From Candidatus Promineifilum breve (GTDB taxonomy: Bacteria; Chloroflexota; Anaerolineae; Promineifilales; Promineifilaceae): a DNA stretch of 64,000 nucleotides. This document shows, piece by piece, positions 26,116 through 33,071 of this stretch; within the stretch, counting starts at the first letter, position 1; every line of letters begins with the position of its first letter. The stretch covers positions 248,001 to 312,000 of the forward strand of contig NZ_LN890656.1 in assembly GCF_900066015.1 (NCBI RefSeq). The letters run 5' to 3'. The notes under the pieces were generated by a model. It had not been told where the DNA came from. It made no database searches and saw only the letters and a program-made list of their open reading frames with translations. The position numbers were made by a program, and so were the translations under genes.

Positions 26116-26787
26116 ATGAGCCGCTGGTTTTCGCGCTTTTGGGCGTGGCTGAGCCAACTGTTCGACTTTGACCGCCGGCCGCCCGGCTACGGCCGCCGCG
26201 AAACGGATGGGCTACCGCGGGCTAACCAGAGACGACAGACCACGGACGATAGACCGCCGACCGCGGCCGACACGCCGCCCGCTCTGAGCGCGGCACCCAC
26301 GCCGCCCGTTGCACCATCCATTCCGCCGCCCATTGCCCCGCCCCTGCCGCTGGAAACCGACGAGCCGCCACGTTATGTTAAAAGCAAGTCGGTGCTGACC
26401 TATCAGGAGCGCCGCCTCTATCTCGGCCTGCTGCGGGCCGTGGAGAACCGCTATCAGATATTAGCCAAGGTGCGGCTGGCCGATATTGTCTATCTGGCGA
26501 ATTTGCCCCGCGACAGCAAAATGCACCGCAACCGGGTGCTGTGCAAGCACGTCGATTTCCTCATCTGCCAGCCGGGCACGCTGGCCCCGCTGCTGGTGAT
26601 TGAACTGGACGACAGCAGCCACGCCTACCCCGACAGTATGGCCCGCGACGCCTTCAAGAACGAACTGTTCGCCGCCGTGGGCTTGCCGCTGCTGCGGCTG
26701 AAGATTCAGTCCGGCTACACGGCTCGTTATTTGCGGGAAGAGATTGACGCTCGGTTGAATGTGGTTGAACCGCCTTTTTCCGAGTGA
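26116..26787 (+). CDS. DUF2726-domain protein (predicted nuclease-like)
   Basis: 223 aa. An N-terminal aromatic and basic segment (MSRWFSRFWAWLSQLFDFDRR) could be membrane-associated. It is followed by a Pro/Ala-rich disordered stretch (about 40-85). The DUF2726 domain runs from about 88 to 215: SVLTYQERRLYLGLLRAVE, RNRVLCKHVDFLICQ, LLVIELDDSSHA and AVGLPLLRLK. The D...E-x-D pattern (VDFLI, VIELDD) and following helix fit a restriction-endonuclease-like core, so DNA or RNA cleavage is possible but unproven. GGAGGGGGGAGC precedes the ATG, 14 bp after the hydrolase stop. Confidence 0.82.
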   Translation: MSRWFSRFWAWLSQLFDFDRRPPGYGRRETDGLPRANQRRQTTDDRPPTAADTPPALSAAPTPPVAPSIPPPIAPPLPLETDEPPRYVKSKSVLTYQERRLYLGLLRAVENRYQILAKVRLADIVYLANLPRDSKMHRNRVLCKHVDFLICQPGTLAPLLVIELDDSSHAYPDSMARDAFKNELFAAVGLPLLRLKIQSGYTARYLREEIDARLNVVEPPFSE

Positions 26788-26807
26788 CAACTGACGGGTG
26801 CGGAACG

Positions 26808-26882
26808 CGATCTGTTACCCGCCACCCGCCACCCGCCACCCATCCATCCGCCGGTCGCGGTGGGTTGTAGGACATTAACAAA
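26808..26882. repeat. ACCCGCC heptamer repeats and an IS630-end remnant
   Basis: CCCGCCA heptamers (26816-26842) precede CGGTGGGTTGTA (26858-26869) and GGACATTAACAAA (26870-26882). The latter matches the end and the outside flank of IS630 copy 1 over 25 bp, then departs. The block lies between convergent genes. Confidence 0.7.
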
Positions 26883-26896
26883 CGTGTTCGCGATTT

Positions 26897-28240
26897 CTAG
26901 CCTCTCGCTTCCAGCCTCACCGGCATTCCCCCATGATTCGACAATGTCACCTGCGCGTTGAGGTCTTCCCCCACGCCGGGCAGCAGCCGCAGCCGGAAGC
27001 GCCGGGCCACGGCGGTGACGATGAGGTGGGCCTCCATCAGGGCGAAGCCGTTGCCGATGCACACCCGCGGCCCGCCGCCGAAGGGCATGTAGGCATATTT
27101 GGGCAGCGCCCGCTCGCGCTCCGGCGTCCAGCGGTCGGGGTCGAAGCGCTCCGGGTCGGGGAAGAACGCCGGCCGGCGGTGCATGACGAAGGGGGAGATC
27201 CACAGCCGCTCACCGCGCCGGATGGGGTAGGGGCCAAGCGTCGTGTCGGCCGCCGCCCGCCGAATGTTGACCACCCAGGCCGGCGGATAGAGGCGCATGG
27301 CCTCCTTGATGACCTGTAGCGTATAGGGCAGGCGGGGCAGGTCGGCCAGCGCCGGCGGCCTGTGGCCCAGCACGGCGTCGATTTCGGCGTGCAGCCGCGC
27401 CTCCTCGGCCGGGTGCTGGCCCAGCAGGAACCACGTCCAGGCCAGGGCGTTGCTGGTCGTCTCGTGGCCGGCCACGAACAGGGTCAGCAGTTGGTCGCGC
27501 ACCTCGGCGTCGCTCATGCGGTCGCCGCTCTCGTCTTGCGACAGCAGTAGCATCGACAGCAGGTCGCCCCTATCGGCCGTGTTGGCCCGCCGCTCAGTGA
27601 TCAGCCGGTCGATGGTGTCGTCGAGCACGGCCTTGGCCGCGCGGCGGCGGCGGTTCATGGCCGTGGGCAGCCAGGTGGGCAGGACGAGCGGCGCGCTGAA
27701 CTCGCTGTTGGCGACATCCTGGAGGGTGTGGATGGCCGCGCCGACACGCTCGGCGGTGGCGCGCATGGTCACCCGGTCGGCCCCGAACAGTGTTTGGGCG
27801 ACGATGTACATGGTCAGTTCGCGCATGGCCTCGGCCGCGTCCAGCGTGCGGCCGTCGGCCCATTCGTCAACCATGGCCTCGGTATAATCGACCATCGTCC
27901 CGGCGTAGGCGTCGATGCGTTTGGTGTGGAAGGCGGGTTGGGTCAGGCGGCGCTGGCGTTTGTGGGCCTCGCCGTTGGTCGTCACGAGGCCGTGGCCGAT
28001 CATCCGGCTCAGGATCATGACGTCGCGCTCGTCCTTGGGGAAGTTGGCCGCCTGGGTCACCAGCGCCTCGCGGGCCAGTTCGGGGTCGGCGATGAGGTAG
28101 AAGTGGTTGGCGAAGACGGAGAAGCGGACGATGGGGCCATACTCGTCGGCCAGCCGGCTGGTGAAGCGCGGCGCGCCGGCGATGAGTTCGCGGGCCTGGC
28201 CGATGAGGGGTGGGCCTTTGGGGGAGGGGATGGTCATCAT
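26897..28240 (-). CDS. Cytochrome P450
   Basis: 447 aa from ATG 28240 (ATG 28237 is next to it), starting PSPKGPPLIG as in CYP102/CYP4-like enzymes. The I-helix oxygen-binding motif AGHETTSNALAW, the K-helix EAMRLYPP (ExxR), the meander FDPDRW and the haem loop FGGGPRVCIGNGFA (haem-ligand Cys about 393) are all intact. It inserts one oxygen atom into an organic substrate, typically a fatty acid or terpenoid. There is no N-terminal membrane helix and no fused reductase, so it needs a ferredoxin or flavodoxin partner, none of which is nearby. It starts 3 bp after the toxin stop codon. The upstream 32 codons of the longer frame overlap the toxin gene. Confidence 0.94.
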   Translation of the reverse strand: MMTIPSPKGPPLIGQARELIAGAPRFTSRLADEYGPIVRFSVFANHFYLIADPELAREALVTQAANFPKDERDVMILSRMIGHGLVTTNGEAHKRQRRLTQPAFHTKRIDAYAGTMVDYTEAMVDEWADGRTLDAAEAMRELTMYIVAQTLFGADRVTMRATAERVGAAIHTLQDVANSEFSAPLVLPTWLPTAMNRRRRAAKAVLDDTIDRLITERRANTADRGDLLSMLLLSQDESGDRMSDAEVRDQLLTLFVAGHETTSNALAWTWFLLGQHPAEEARLHAEIDAVLGHRPPALADLPRLPYTLQVIKEAMRLYPPAWVVNIRRAAADTTLGPYPIRRGERLWISPFVMHRRPAFFPDPERFDPDRWTPERERALPKYAYMPFGGGPRVCIGNGFALMEAHLIVTAVARRFRLRLLPGVGEDLNAQVTLSNHGGMPVRLEARG

Positions 28241-28242
28241 CG

Positions 28243-28509
28243 TTAAAAAAGATCGGCGTGGGAACCGAGACGAACGAGAGTAACCTCTTCCTCGGTCAGG
28301 CGATAGATCAGTAGCCAATCCGGCTGGACGTGGCACTCTCTCGTACCGCTATAGCGACCCATCAGCGCATGATCACGATAGCGGACATCAAGCGGTTGAT
28401 CATTTGCCAGGGCCGTCAATATTTCCTTGAACAGTTTGATATTCCGGCCGCGACGTTGCGCCAGCTTGAAGTCTTTCTTGAATTGCGCCGTATAGCGAAT
28501 GGTGCGCAC
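28243..28509 (-). CDS. YafQ/RelE-type mRNA interferase toxin
   Basis: 88 aa with GTG start. Sequence pattern YTAQFKKDFKLAQRRGRNI...LFKEILTALANDQPLDVRYRDHALMGRYSGTRECHVQPDWLLIYRL...LVRLGSHADLF matches the YafQ subgroup of the RelE/ParE superfamily, including the C-terminal GSHADLF, where His is catalytic in YafQ. It cleaves mRNA on the ribosome when free of antitoxin. The start overlaps the antitoxin stop by one base (TAGTG), the usual coupled arrangement. Confidence 0.93.
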   Translation of the reverse strand: MRTIRYTAQFKKDFKLAQRRGRNIKLFKEILTALANDQPLDVRYRDHALMGRYSGTRECHVQPDWLLIYRLTEEEVTLVRLGSHADLF

Positions 28510-28769
28510 TAGCTCTCCAGCGCGGCAAACAGGTCGTCAACGTTGGCATAGGCAGGCAGCGCCTGGTAGTTTTCGCTCTCCTCCAGCGCGGCGATCGTTT
28601 CCGCGCTGAAGACGCGAACCGCAAACGGCAGCCCCTTGTACATCTCGACTTGCCGGAAGAAGAGCGTGATCGCTTGAGCGGTCGTCAGGCCCAATCGATC
28701 AAATATAACTTCGACATTCTCCTTGAGTTCAGGCTCAATACGCGCCGTAACGCTGGTGGTTTTAGACAT
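28509..28769 (-). CDS. RelB/DinJ-type antitoxin
   Basis: 86 aa from ATG 28769. The N-terminus SKTTSVTARIEPELKENVEVIFDRLGLTTAQAITLFFRQV is the ribbon-helix-helix DNA-binding and dimerisation part of RelB/DinJ. The C-terminal half (ESENYQALPAYANVDDLFAALES) is the flexible toxin-wrapping part. Paired with the YafQ-type toxin directly downstream; autorepression of the promoter at 28803-28830 is expected. The 11 codons before ATG 28769 have no conservation pattern. Confidence 0.92.
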   Translation of the reverse strand: MSKTTSVTARIEPELKENVEVIFDRLGLTTAQAITLFFRQVEMYKGLPFAVRVFSAETIAALEESENYQALPAYANVDDLFAALES

Positions 28770-28802
28770 GGTTGGCCTCATTTGTATGGTAGATGTAGGC
28801 AC

Positions 28803-28830
28803 ATTGTATTACGAAAATCCCAAACCACAA
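28803..28830 (-). promoter_or_regulatory. Promoter of the RelB/YafQ pair
   Basis: Leftward TTGTGG, 16-bp spacer, TACAAT, about 35 bp before the antitoxin start. Confidence 0.5.
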
Positions 28831-28874
28831 GTTTAGTATTTGAAACCGGTGTCTTACTGAAGATTGAATGATTA

Positions 28875-28962
28875 AACACGGATAGGACACGGATTAAACG
28901 GATGAACACGGATTGAATGCTCTCAATCCGTGTTCATCCGTCCCATCCGTGTAAATCCGTGG
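28875..28962. repeat. ACACGGATT-type imperfect palindrome
   Basis: Arms with four ACGGAT(T) cores each face one another across GCTC at about 28919. The rest of the 28803-28998 gap shows only the antitoxin promoter. Confidence 0.8.
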
Positions 28963-28998
28963 CTAAAAGATTGATCCGCCAGAACAAACCGGTTTCTA

Positions 28999-31143
28999 TC
29001 AGCGCGTCACTATCGGCAACAGGACGTGGCGATCCAGCAGCCGGATCTCCCGCGTCCATAGGTTCAGGCTGCTGCGGTAATGGGTCAGCAGGCGCGGCTG
29101 CCCGTCGTGGCCCATCAGCAGGGCGCTGTCCTCGCCCGTGCCCCACGTCTCGGCCACGCTCTGCCACACCCCGGCGGCGTCCCGCTGCCGCAGATGGAGA
29201 TCGCCCATCACGTCGCGATAGACCACGTAGACCTCGCCCTGGTCACTCACGGCCAGCGTCGCCCGCGGGTTCGACCAGGCGGTATAGGTCGCCAGCGGCG
29301 TCTCCAGCCAGGCCGCGCCCACTTGCTCGGCCAGCCGGAGCGTCGATTGCGCGTAATCAACCCCGCTGCGGCCGCCGGTGGCCGTGACGTGCAAGAGATA
29401 GGGCTTATCCCCCGGCCCCAGCGCCAACCCGCCCACGCTGTTGAACGGCAGGGTTTCCACGGCCCAACCGCCGTCGGGCAGGCGCACGGCATAGGTCGCC
29501 GCCGCGCCGCCGGAGTAGACGACGTGCGGCCGATTGAGGCTATCGAGGGCCAGCCAGGCGTTGCTGACCATCACGTTCGGCCCGCCGGCCGGCTCGCTTT
29601 GCCACTCATCGCCGTCCTTGAACCAGTAGACTACGTCCCCATCCCGCACCAGGATCAGCTGCGGCCGGTCGTCGCTGCCCACGGCCAGGGCCAGATGTGT
29701 CCCGGCGGCGCTATCGTCCACTGTCGCCCACGACCACGCGCCCACCTCGCGGACGCCGGCCACCAGTTGCCCGGCCCCGGCGTCGAGGTAGGCCACGTGC
29801 GGCCGGTTTTGGGTGTCCACGGCCGCGGCGATCTCCAGATTCAGCGTCGCCACCTCGGCCAGCCGTTCGGTCGTCCAGCCGGGTTCGGTCTTCGTGCCCC
29901 ACCACAATTCGCCGGCCTCGGCCTTATCGTAGAAGACGTAGGGCGTATCGGCCGAATCGAGGCCCAGCGCGTTATGCGTCCCGGCCGTCTCCGGCGCGGC
30001 CAGGGGTGTCGTCTGCCACGCGCCGCCGGCGTTGCTGGTGTAGAGCAGGTCGCCATCGATAGCGGCGATGTGGGCCACCGGGTGGGCCACAGGTGGGGCC
30101 GCGCCGGCCGCGTCGAGCAGCAAAGTATTGTGCAACTCTGGATTCACGCCCGGCCGGATCACCGTTGTTTCCCAACCGGCGTCGGTCAACACGGCATAGA
30201 CCTGGCCCGTGTCCAGCACGCCATAGACCACGTGCGGCCGGCCGGCGGCGTCGAGCGCCAGACTGGGCCAGACGCCATCGTCAGCCAATAGCGCCACGTC
30301 CCAATCCTCTTCCAGCTCGCGGGCGTAACTCAGCCGCCGGTCGCAATGTTCGCTATAGACGACGTGGGCCATGTCCTGCCCGTCGAGGGCCAGCGACTTG
30401 CTGGAGATGATGCAGCCCTGGGCCACCGCCTCGCGCTGCCACCCGCCGCCATCGTCTTGCCGCGCCAGCCACAGCGTATTATCGGCCGCGCCCGACGACA
30501 CCTGGCCGTAGAGCAGCACCGGCCGGTCGTGGCTGTCCAGCGCCAGCCGGACGGCGGCGGCAACGATGTGGCCCGCGCCGGCCGGCTCTACTGTCCAACC
30601 GGCGGCCGTTTCGGCGGCCAGATAGATGGTGGATTGGGCCGGGTCGTCGCTGTAGCCGGCGGCGACGTGGGGGCGGCCGGCGCTATCCAGGGCCAGGGAG
30701 AGATCGTGCAAGCCGACCGGCAGCGGCAGGGGCAGCGCCATCGCCCATGCCCCGCCCGGCGGTCGGGCCAACACGGTCACCTGCCCGCCCGTCTCGTAGA
30801 CGACGATGATCCGCCCGGCGTCATCGATGGCAATGGCCGATTGGCCCACGATGGCCGGCGGCGCGAGCAGCGTCTCGGTCTGCCAACCGGCGGCGTCGCG
30901 CCAGGTATGGAACAGGCCGTTCTGGCCGTAGATGGCGTGGGGGCGGCCGTCGGGATCGAGGGCCAGCGACGGCACGCCTAAATAGGTGAAGGCCACCCCC
31001 GGATCTACGACTTCGTGCCGCCACACGGGCAGGGGGACGGGTTCGATGTCCAGGGGAGCAGCCGCGCCGCCGGATGGGGCTAGGCCGAGGCCGAGCGTCA
31101 GGGCGACGATCAGGGCCGCGAGCGTGGGACGAATAAGTTTCAT
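28999..31143 (-). CDS. Secreted repeat protein with propeller-like repeats
   Basis: 714 aa from ATG 31143, which has GGAGGG upstream. An N-terminal signal peptide (MKLIRPTLAALIVALTLGLG, cleavage near AAA) is present. About 12 repeats of 50-55 aa follow, with the core SLALDxxGRPHVVYxxxxxxxLxYAxxxxxxWxxExV, a BNR/kelch-like propeller pattern of exported Chloroflexota and Planctomycetota proteins. The protein ends with RHVLLPIVTR, resembling the short hydrophobic-Pro motif seen before the PPC domains of the 5-14 kb cluster. There is no lipobox and no recognisable enzyme motif. The function is unknown; it is probably released or loosely surface-bound. Confidence 0.82.
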   Translation of the reverse strand: MKLIRPTLAALIVALTLGLGLAPSGGAAAPLDIEPVPLPVWRHEVVDPGVAFTYLGVPSLALDPDGRPHAIYGQNGLFHTWRDAAGWQTETLLAPPAIVGQSAIAIDDAGRIIVVYETGGQVTVLARPPGGAWAMALPLPLPVGLHDLSLALDSAGRPHVAAGYSDDPAQSTIYLAAETAAGWTVEPAGAGHIVAAAVRLALDSHDRPVLLYGQVSSGAADNTLWLARQDDGGGWQREAVAQGCIISSKSLALDGQDMAHVVYSEHCDRRLSYARELEEDWDVALLADDGVWPSLALDAAGRPHVVYGVLDTGQVYAVLTDAGWETTVIRPGVNPELHNTLLLDAAGAAPPVAHPVAHIAAIDGDLLYTSNAGGAWQTTPLAAPETAGTHNALGLDSADTPYVFYDKAEAGELWWGTKTEPGWTTERLAEVATLNLEIAAAVDTQNRPHVAYLDAGAGQLVAGVREVGAWSWATVDDSAAGTHLALAVGSDDRPQLILVRDGDVVYWFKDGDEWQSEPAGGPNVMVSNAWLALDSLNRPHVVYSGGAAATYAVRLPDGGWAVETLPFNSVGGLALGPGDKPYLLHVTATGGRSGVDYAQSTLRLAEQVGAAWLETPLATYTAWSNPRATLAVSDQGEVYVVYRDVMGDLHLRQRDAAGVWQSVAETWGTGEDSALLMGHDGQPRLLTHYRSSLNLWTREIRLLDRHVLLPIVTR

Positions 31144-31173
31144 GGCACCCTCCAGAATGGTTGAGTGGCGCAA

Positions 31174-31453
31174 TCGTTATTCGCGTCGATCCTATTATAC
31201 TCGGTTAGGTGGGGCGGGGGAACCCCCCGGCCGCTACATGGCTTATCAGAAGTCATCCTGGGGACACAGAGTACACAGAGGAGTCACGGAGATTCACGGA
31301 GATTCATAGAGAGTCACAGAGGGAATTCCTTCTTCGCTCCGTGATCTCTGTGACTCCTCCGTGATCTCTGTGTCCGCTTTTGATAACTGAAAAGCCCTGC
31401 CGCGGGTAAGAGTATCAATTCGCCTACTGAAGAATCCTGACCTCCGGGGGCAA
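31174..31453. repeat. ACACAGAG/CACGGAG-type palindrome in the gap
   Basis: 31264-31374 forms a long imperfect inverted repeat of CACAGAG/CACGGAG units around GGAATTCC. No gene is seen in the gap. Confidence 0.75.
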
Positions 31454-32080
31454 TTACTGGGCGTCGGCCTCGTTGGCTTCGCGCCACTTGCGGCGCATCT
31501 GGTCCACCAGGCCGGCCACATCCACCATCGTTTTCAGGATAATGAAGGGCCAGACGAACCACGCTAACCGCGCGGCGGCCAGGAACATGCCGAAGAGCAC
31601 GCCGAGGTGAAGAATGGTGATGCGCCCCATGTCGCGGTTCACCAGGCGTTCGGCGTCGGCGATATCTAGTGGCCGCAGCCGGTACGCCTCCCAGCCATAG
31701 GCCACCAGTTGCAGGACGATAATGACCGCCATCGCCACCCCCACCGACCGCCACGGGATGGGCACGCCCAGCAGGCGCCACAGGGCCAGGCCCAAAAACA
31801 GGCCGATGCCCGCCGCAAAGACCAGCATGAAGAACACGTAGCTACGCGCCAGGCGGTTGCGCTCGCCGGCGATGGACACGCCGCGCTCGTCCACTGCCGG
31901 CACGATCAGGCGCACCATCGCCCCCACCAGCAGGATAACAGCCACCGTCTCCAGGTAGTAGAGCAGCATAGCCACTTCGGCCGACCACGTCTCACGCAGC
32001 CAGCCGAGAGCGGGAATGGTATTGACCCCTAGCACGGCGGCCAAACGCGGCAAGGAAGCGGCGATGGGTTTGAGGTTCAT
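31454..32080 (-). CDS. Multi-pass membrane protein, DUF6498-like
   Basis: 208 aa with about five hydrophobic helices: NTIPALGWL...EVAMLLYYLETVAVILLVGAMV, YVFFMLVFAAGIGLFLGLALW, SVGVAMAVIIVLQLVAYGWEAY, ILHLGVLFGMFLAAARL and WPFIILKTMVDVAGLV. The pattern (short N-tail, LYYLET, C-terminal FIILKTMVDV) is like DUF6498 proteins, whose function is unknown. It stands alone: upstream is a MITE-like palindrome and downstream a CACAGAG palindrome. The start ATG is near a region without a clear Shine-Dalgarno sequence. Confidence 0.75.
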   Translation of the reverse strand: MNLKPIAASLPRLAAVLGVNTIPALGWLRETWSAEVAMLLYYLETVAVILLVGAMVRLIVPAVDERGVSIAGERNRLARSYVFFMLVFAAGIGLFLGLALWRLLGVPIPWRSVGVAMAVIIVLQLVAYGWEAYRLRPLDIADAERLVNRDMGRITILHLGVLFGMFLAAARLAWFVWPFIILKTMVDVAGLVDQMRRKWREANEADAQ

Positions 32081-32108
32081 CCCTCTATTGTAGCCGCTGT
32101 CGCTGCCC

Positions 32109-32204
32109 TTTGTAGGGCGGGATGGTATCCCGCCCCCGCTACGTAGCGAAGGATGCCTTCCGGCGAAGATGTAAGAGGGCGGGTTGCCAACCCGCCCTAC
32201 AAAA
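32109..32204. repeat. MITE-like element with TTTGTAGGGCGGG ends
   Basis: About 96 bp with inverted ends TTTGTAGGGCGGG / CCCGCCCTACAAA; each end is also an internal hairpin (GGGCGGGATGGTATCCCGCCC-like left, GGGCGGGTTGCCAACCCGCCC-like right). No coding content. Confidence 0.75.
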
Positions 32205-32208
32205 CACC

Positions 32209-32263
32209 ATTGACATGGCCATTGACATGGCCATTGACATGGGGTGGAATCAATTGTTATACT
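32209..32263 (+). promoter_or_regulatory. Promoter with triplicated -35 box
   Basis: Three 12-bp units ATTGACATGGCC (last one diverging to GGGG) carry TTGACA at 32210, 32222 and 32234. The last one is 18 bp from TATACT (32258-32263), a good promoter for the lipoprotein gene at 32359. Confidence 0.7.
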
Positions 32264-32358
32264 GTTCGCGTTCCAGTTGGCGGCGCGGCTTTTGTTCCGA
32301 TTCGCGCCGTGTCAGTCGCATGTTATTTTGCCGAACCCACAACCCATAGGAGGGAAAA

Positions 32359-33051
32359 ATGTTGATCAAGATGGTTTCCACTCGGCGACTTAATCTGGTT
32401 GTTTGCCTGTTCATCAGTGGTGCGCTGCTGTTGGCGGGCGTGGCCTGCGGCGGCGGCGGGCAGTTCGTTGATGACACTGCCCGGTTGGCCGCCGCCGCGG
32501 CCCGCACCGCCGCGAAAAATGCCGATGAGGCCGCGGGCGCCGTGTCCACCGCGACCGACGAGGCGTCGCTACTAAAAGCCTTGGCCCGGGCCGATGAGGC
32601 CATGCAGGCCGCCATCCGGGCGGCCGATGAGGCGGAAAGCGCCGGCGAGACCGCCGCCGCCGCGGCCGCCCGCCTGTCGGCGGCCAATGCCCAGCGGGCG
32701 ATTACCCTCCTGCCCGAGATCGTCCAGGCGGATTTAGAGCCGTATATGATGTCCCAGGTGGATGATCTCCTCGCTCAAATGAACCTTTTTCTCTCATCTG
32801 AAGAGATGGGTGAACTGCAGGAGGCCGTCATAGACGCAACTTGCCAGACGCTTGATCTTTCCAGCCAGGTAAATGACCGCATCGTCGTTCCCCCTTTGCC
32901 GGCCGGCATTTCCGAAATCCAGGGCGTGGACGAGGAGATTGTTTACATAGCCCTTGCCACCAACAACCGGCTTTGGGCCTTGGCTGAGGAGAAAGGGGTA
33001 AATGGCGTGTTGTTGGCCTGGCAGTTCGGCTGCAAGGTGATCAAATTATGA
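32359..33051 (+). CDS. Alanine-rich putative lipoprotein
   Basis: 230 aa. N-terminal hydrophobic segment ending LLLAGVAC followed by GGGG suggests a lipoprotein (Cys30), although the residue at -3 is Gly rather than Leu. Residues about 40-115 are very Ala-rich with heptad character (DEAAGAVSTATDEASLLKALARADEAMQ), probably a coiled coil or helical bundle. The C-terminal part (about 120-230) is a mixed domain with one internal Cys pair (Cys in DATCQTLDL and FGCKVIKL) that could form a disulfide. I do not recognise a family. AGGAGG lies 7 nt before the ATG. The promoter with the triplicated -35 box is upstream. Confidence 0.7.
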   Translation: MLIKMVSTRRLNLVVCLFISGALLLAGVACGGGGQFVDDTARLAAAAARTAAKNADEAAGAVSTATDEASLLKALARADEAMQAAIRAADEAESAGETAAAAAARLSAANAQRAITLLPEIVQADLEPYMMSQVDDLLAQMNLFLSSEEMGELQEAVIDATCQTLDLSSQVNDRIVVPPLPAGISEIQGVDEEIVYIALATNNRLWALAEEKGVNGVLLAWQFGCKVIKL

Positions 33052-33071
33052 ATTGACGGATCGCCGGGGTT

